The notes below the pieces were generated by a model. The model was not told the DNA's origin, ran no database searches, and saw nothing but the letters and a program-made list of their open reading frames with translations. Positions 63,182-64,000 of a stretch of 64,000 nucleotides of DNA are shown here, piece by piece. This DNA comes from Shewanella ulleungensis (lineage in GTDB: Bacteria; Pseudomonadota; Gammaproteobacteria; Enterobacterales; Shewanellaceae): NCBI RefSeq assembly GCF_014648315.1, contig NZ_BMQW01000005.1, forward strand, positions 1-64,000. Direction: 5' to 3'. Position 1 is the first letter of the stretch; the number at the start of each line of letters is the position of its first letter. Position numbers and translations under genes: made by a program.

Positions 63182-63358
63182 ATGGCTAATCTTACAGATC
63201 GAGTGCCAGATGACACAGAAATTGACGCGATGACAACGCCTAGAGGCAGTAAGTCAACCGAGTCATTACAGCATAAGCGTCAAATCAAACGTAGGTTAGA
63301 GGATTTTCTCGAGCAGGCGCAATTACGCAAAGCAATTGGTGATGACGACTTTTTCTAA
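63182..63358 (+). CDS. 58-residue PA3496-like small protein
   Basis: ATG at 63182 follows TTGAGGGTTTCGTT. The product has an acidic N-terminal half and a basic, helical C-terminal half (KRQIKRRLEDFLEQAQLRKA, then GDDDFF). The RRLEDFLE... pattern resembles a family of very short proteins named after Pseudomonas PA3496; this is recalled and not checked. The length, start and composition look real. It stands alone with a following terminator. Confidence 0.65.
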   Translation: MANLTDRVPDDTEIDAMTTPRGSKSTESLQHKRQIKRRLEDFLEQAQLRKAIGDDDFF

Positions 63359-63362
63359 TAAA

Positions 63363-63389
63363 AAGGGATAAACATTGTGTTTATCCCTT
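63363..63389. terminator. Hairpin between the small gene and the edge gene
   Basis: AAGGGATAAAC pairs with GTTTATCCCTT around ATTGT. The T run is better on the minus strand, so it probably ends the edge gene at 63410 too. Confidence 0.75.
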
Positions 63390-63409
63390 CTTCGTATATC
63401 TCCACGCCG

Positions 63410-64000
63410 TTATGGAATGTTTTTTTCTACTCTACCGCCATGCCTGTTTGCCTGAGTTTGCGTTAACAACAATTCAGCTTTTGCGCCAAGGTAAACATAA
63501 ATGCCTAGGCCGACCAACAACCCCACGACGGCAAGCATCATTAAAATAGCAGGTTCAATATATTGTTTCTCACCTAATGATGCTTTAAACATTGTCAGTA
63601 AGGCTTCAATCGATATCGCGATTAAAATAGTCGAAATAAATCGGGTAATGGTTCTACGAGTCGAGCTGTGCCTAAAAATATCTTTATGCATAAGCACTTC
63701 CTCTTCCAATATGGTCTTACCCAAGTCGAAAATGGCCAGTGCCAAAGTTAAAAAGATAATAATTCCAAAGGGCTGTAGCGGATCACGTCGTGCAGACGCT
63801 TGGCTAAAGAGCTCGTAAATATCTAATGTGACTGTCCACATTAGTACGGTCACCAACACAAAAAGACACAACACAATGGCAGCATAAATACTCTTAAAGA
63901 ATGGCGACATTTTACGCCTTGCACTGTCCCCCATCATAAACTCAATGAGCCGAGTTAAATTAACATCTATCACCACAATCCCCGTCTCACCCGTTGATGA
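63410..64000 (-). CDS. Membrane protein truncated by the window edge (C-terminal part)
   Basis: The minus frame stays open to base 64000, so the gene probably starts outside the window; a GTG at 63976 is possible but has no ribosome binding site. The visible 197 residues begin STGETGIVVIDVNLTRLIEF, which resembles the end of a Cache-type sensor domain. Four membrane segments follow, near window-protein residues 35-57, 75-95, 115-135 and 145-167, and a Lys/Arg-containing tail. I do not recognise a family. The Cache resemblance is weak inference. It ends before a hairpin on the minus strand. Confidence 0.6.
   Translation of the reverse strand, partial: SSTGETGIVVIDVNLTRLIEFMMGDSARRKMSPFFKSIYAAIVLCLFVLVTVLMWTVTLDIYELFSQASARRDPLQPFGIIIFLTLALAIFDLGKTILEEEVLMHKDIFRHSSTRRTITRFISTILIAISIEALLTMFKASLGEKQYIEPAILMMLAVVGLLVGLGIYVYLGAKAELLLTQTQANRHGGRVEKNIP

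Noticed and set aside
1..64000. CRISPR arrays, tRNA or rRNA genes, prophage modules, complete insertion sequences
   Set aside because: No regularly spaced repeats, no tRNA-like cloverleaf that I noticed, and no transposase, integrase or phage structural genes. A tRNA scan and covariance search would be needed to be sure.

Overview
The window looks like chromosomal DNA of a Gammaproteobacterium, most likely a Shewanella species. It is AT-leaning and gene-dense. The reasons are the mix of typical gammaproteobacterial core genes (ubiD-fre, ubiA, uvrD, udp, rapA, rraB, plsC, cmoM, tpm, an HU gene) with many sensory and c-di-GMP proteins. This genus call is recognition from the proteins, not a database result. 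I see no rRNA, tRNA, CRISPR array, prophage or intact insertion sequence.

Layout. 1-437 is a gene-poor left edge with a possible broken secreted-protein start. 438-9317 is a divergent signalling locus: a hybrid histidine kinase and a REC-PAS-GGDEF-EAL protein on the minus strand, and a CHASE-PAS-PAS-PAS-HPt protein without a kinase domain on the plus strand. Together they hold the parts of one phosphorelay split over three proteins. 9531-11870 pairs a solitary solute-binding lipoprotein with a HAMP-GGDEF diguanylate cyclase. 11840-15575 holds a glycine-rich secreted protein, ubiD, fre and a MazG-like pyrophosphohydrolase. 15665-20917 (minus) holds a membrane protein, an esterase, ubiA and uvrD; a 283-bp element with near-perfect 17-bp inverted ends lies just upstream of uvrD. 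21385-24852 holds a LysR regulator and an NfeD plus two SPFH-protein operon. 25227-28344 is a nucleoside-related pair (Tsx-like channel, uridine phosphorylase) and a type III ornithine/lysine decarboxylase. 28345-29365 is about 1 kb of AT-rich DNA with tandem Fur-like boxes and only tiny ORFs.

29366-40633 holds a small conserved-looking protein, tpm, a cysteine-rich protein, an unusual Ser/Thr-type protein kinase, a secreted metzincin-like protease, a second large hybrid kinase and a PIN-PhoH ATPase. 40977-48065 holds rapA, a DUF3530 protein, a crotonase-family enzyme with a FadR-like operator, and a REC-CheC / PAS-GGEEF operon. 48176-53049 (minus) holds rraB, plsC and a zinc-type uptake operon (His/Asp-rich porin, ZnuA-like protein, ZnuB-like permease) with no ATPase gene, preceded by a small Cys/His peptide gene. 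The rest (53265-64000) holds small membrane proteins, an MscS channel, a MaoC-like hydratase, cmoM, TraB/GumN, DUF3016 and DUF4240 proteins, a double-receiver regulator, HU, a TorF-type porin and an edge-truncated membrane protein.

The theme is environmental sensing. There are two large hybrid kinases, three GGDEF proteins (two with an RxxD inhibitory site, one REC-controlled with an EAL domain), an HPt protein, two further receiver proteins and an atypical protein kinase. Terminators are frequent and mostly perfect hairpins shared by convergent genes. Starts were moved downstream of the longest possible start for uvrD, udp, rapA, the 35-39 kb hybrid kinase, the DUF3530 gene, the zinc porin, the permease, the 58.4-kb small gene, the DUF3016 and DUF4240 genes and the TorF porin, using family N-termini or ribosome binding sites.
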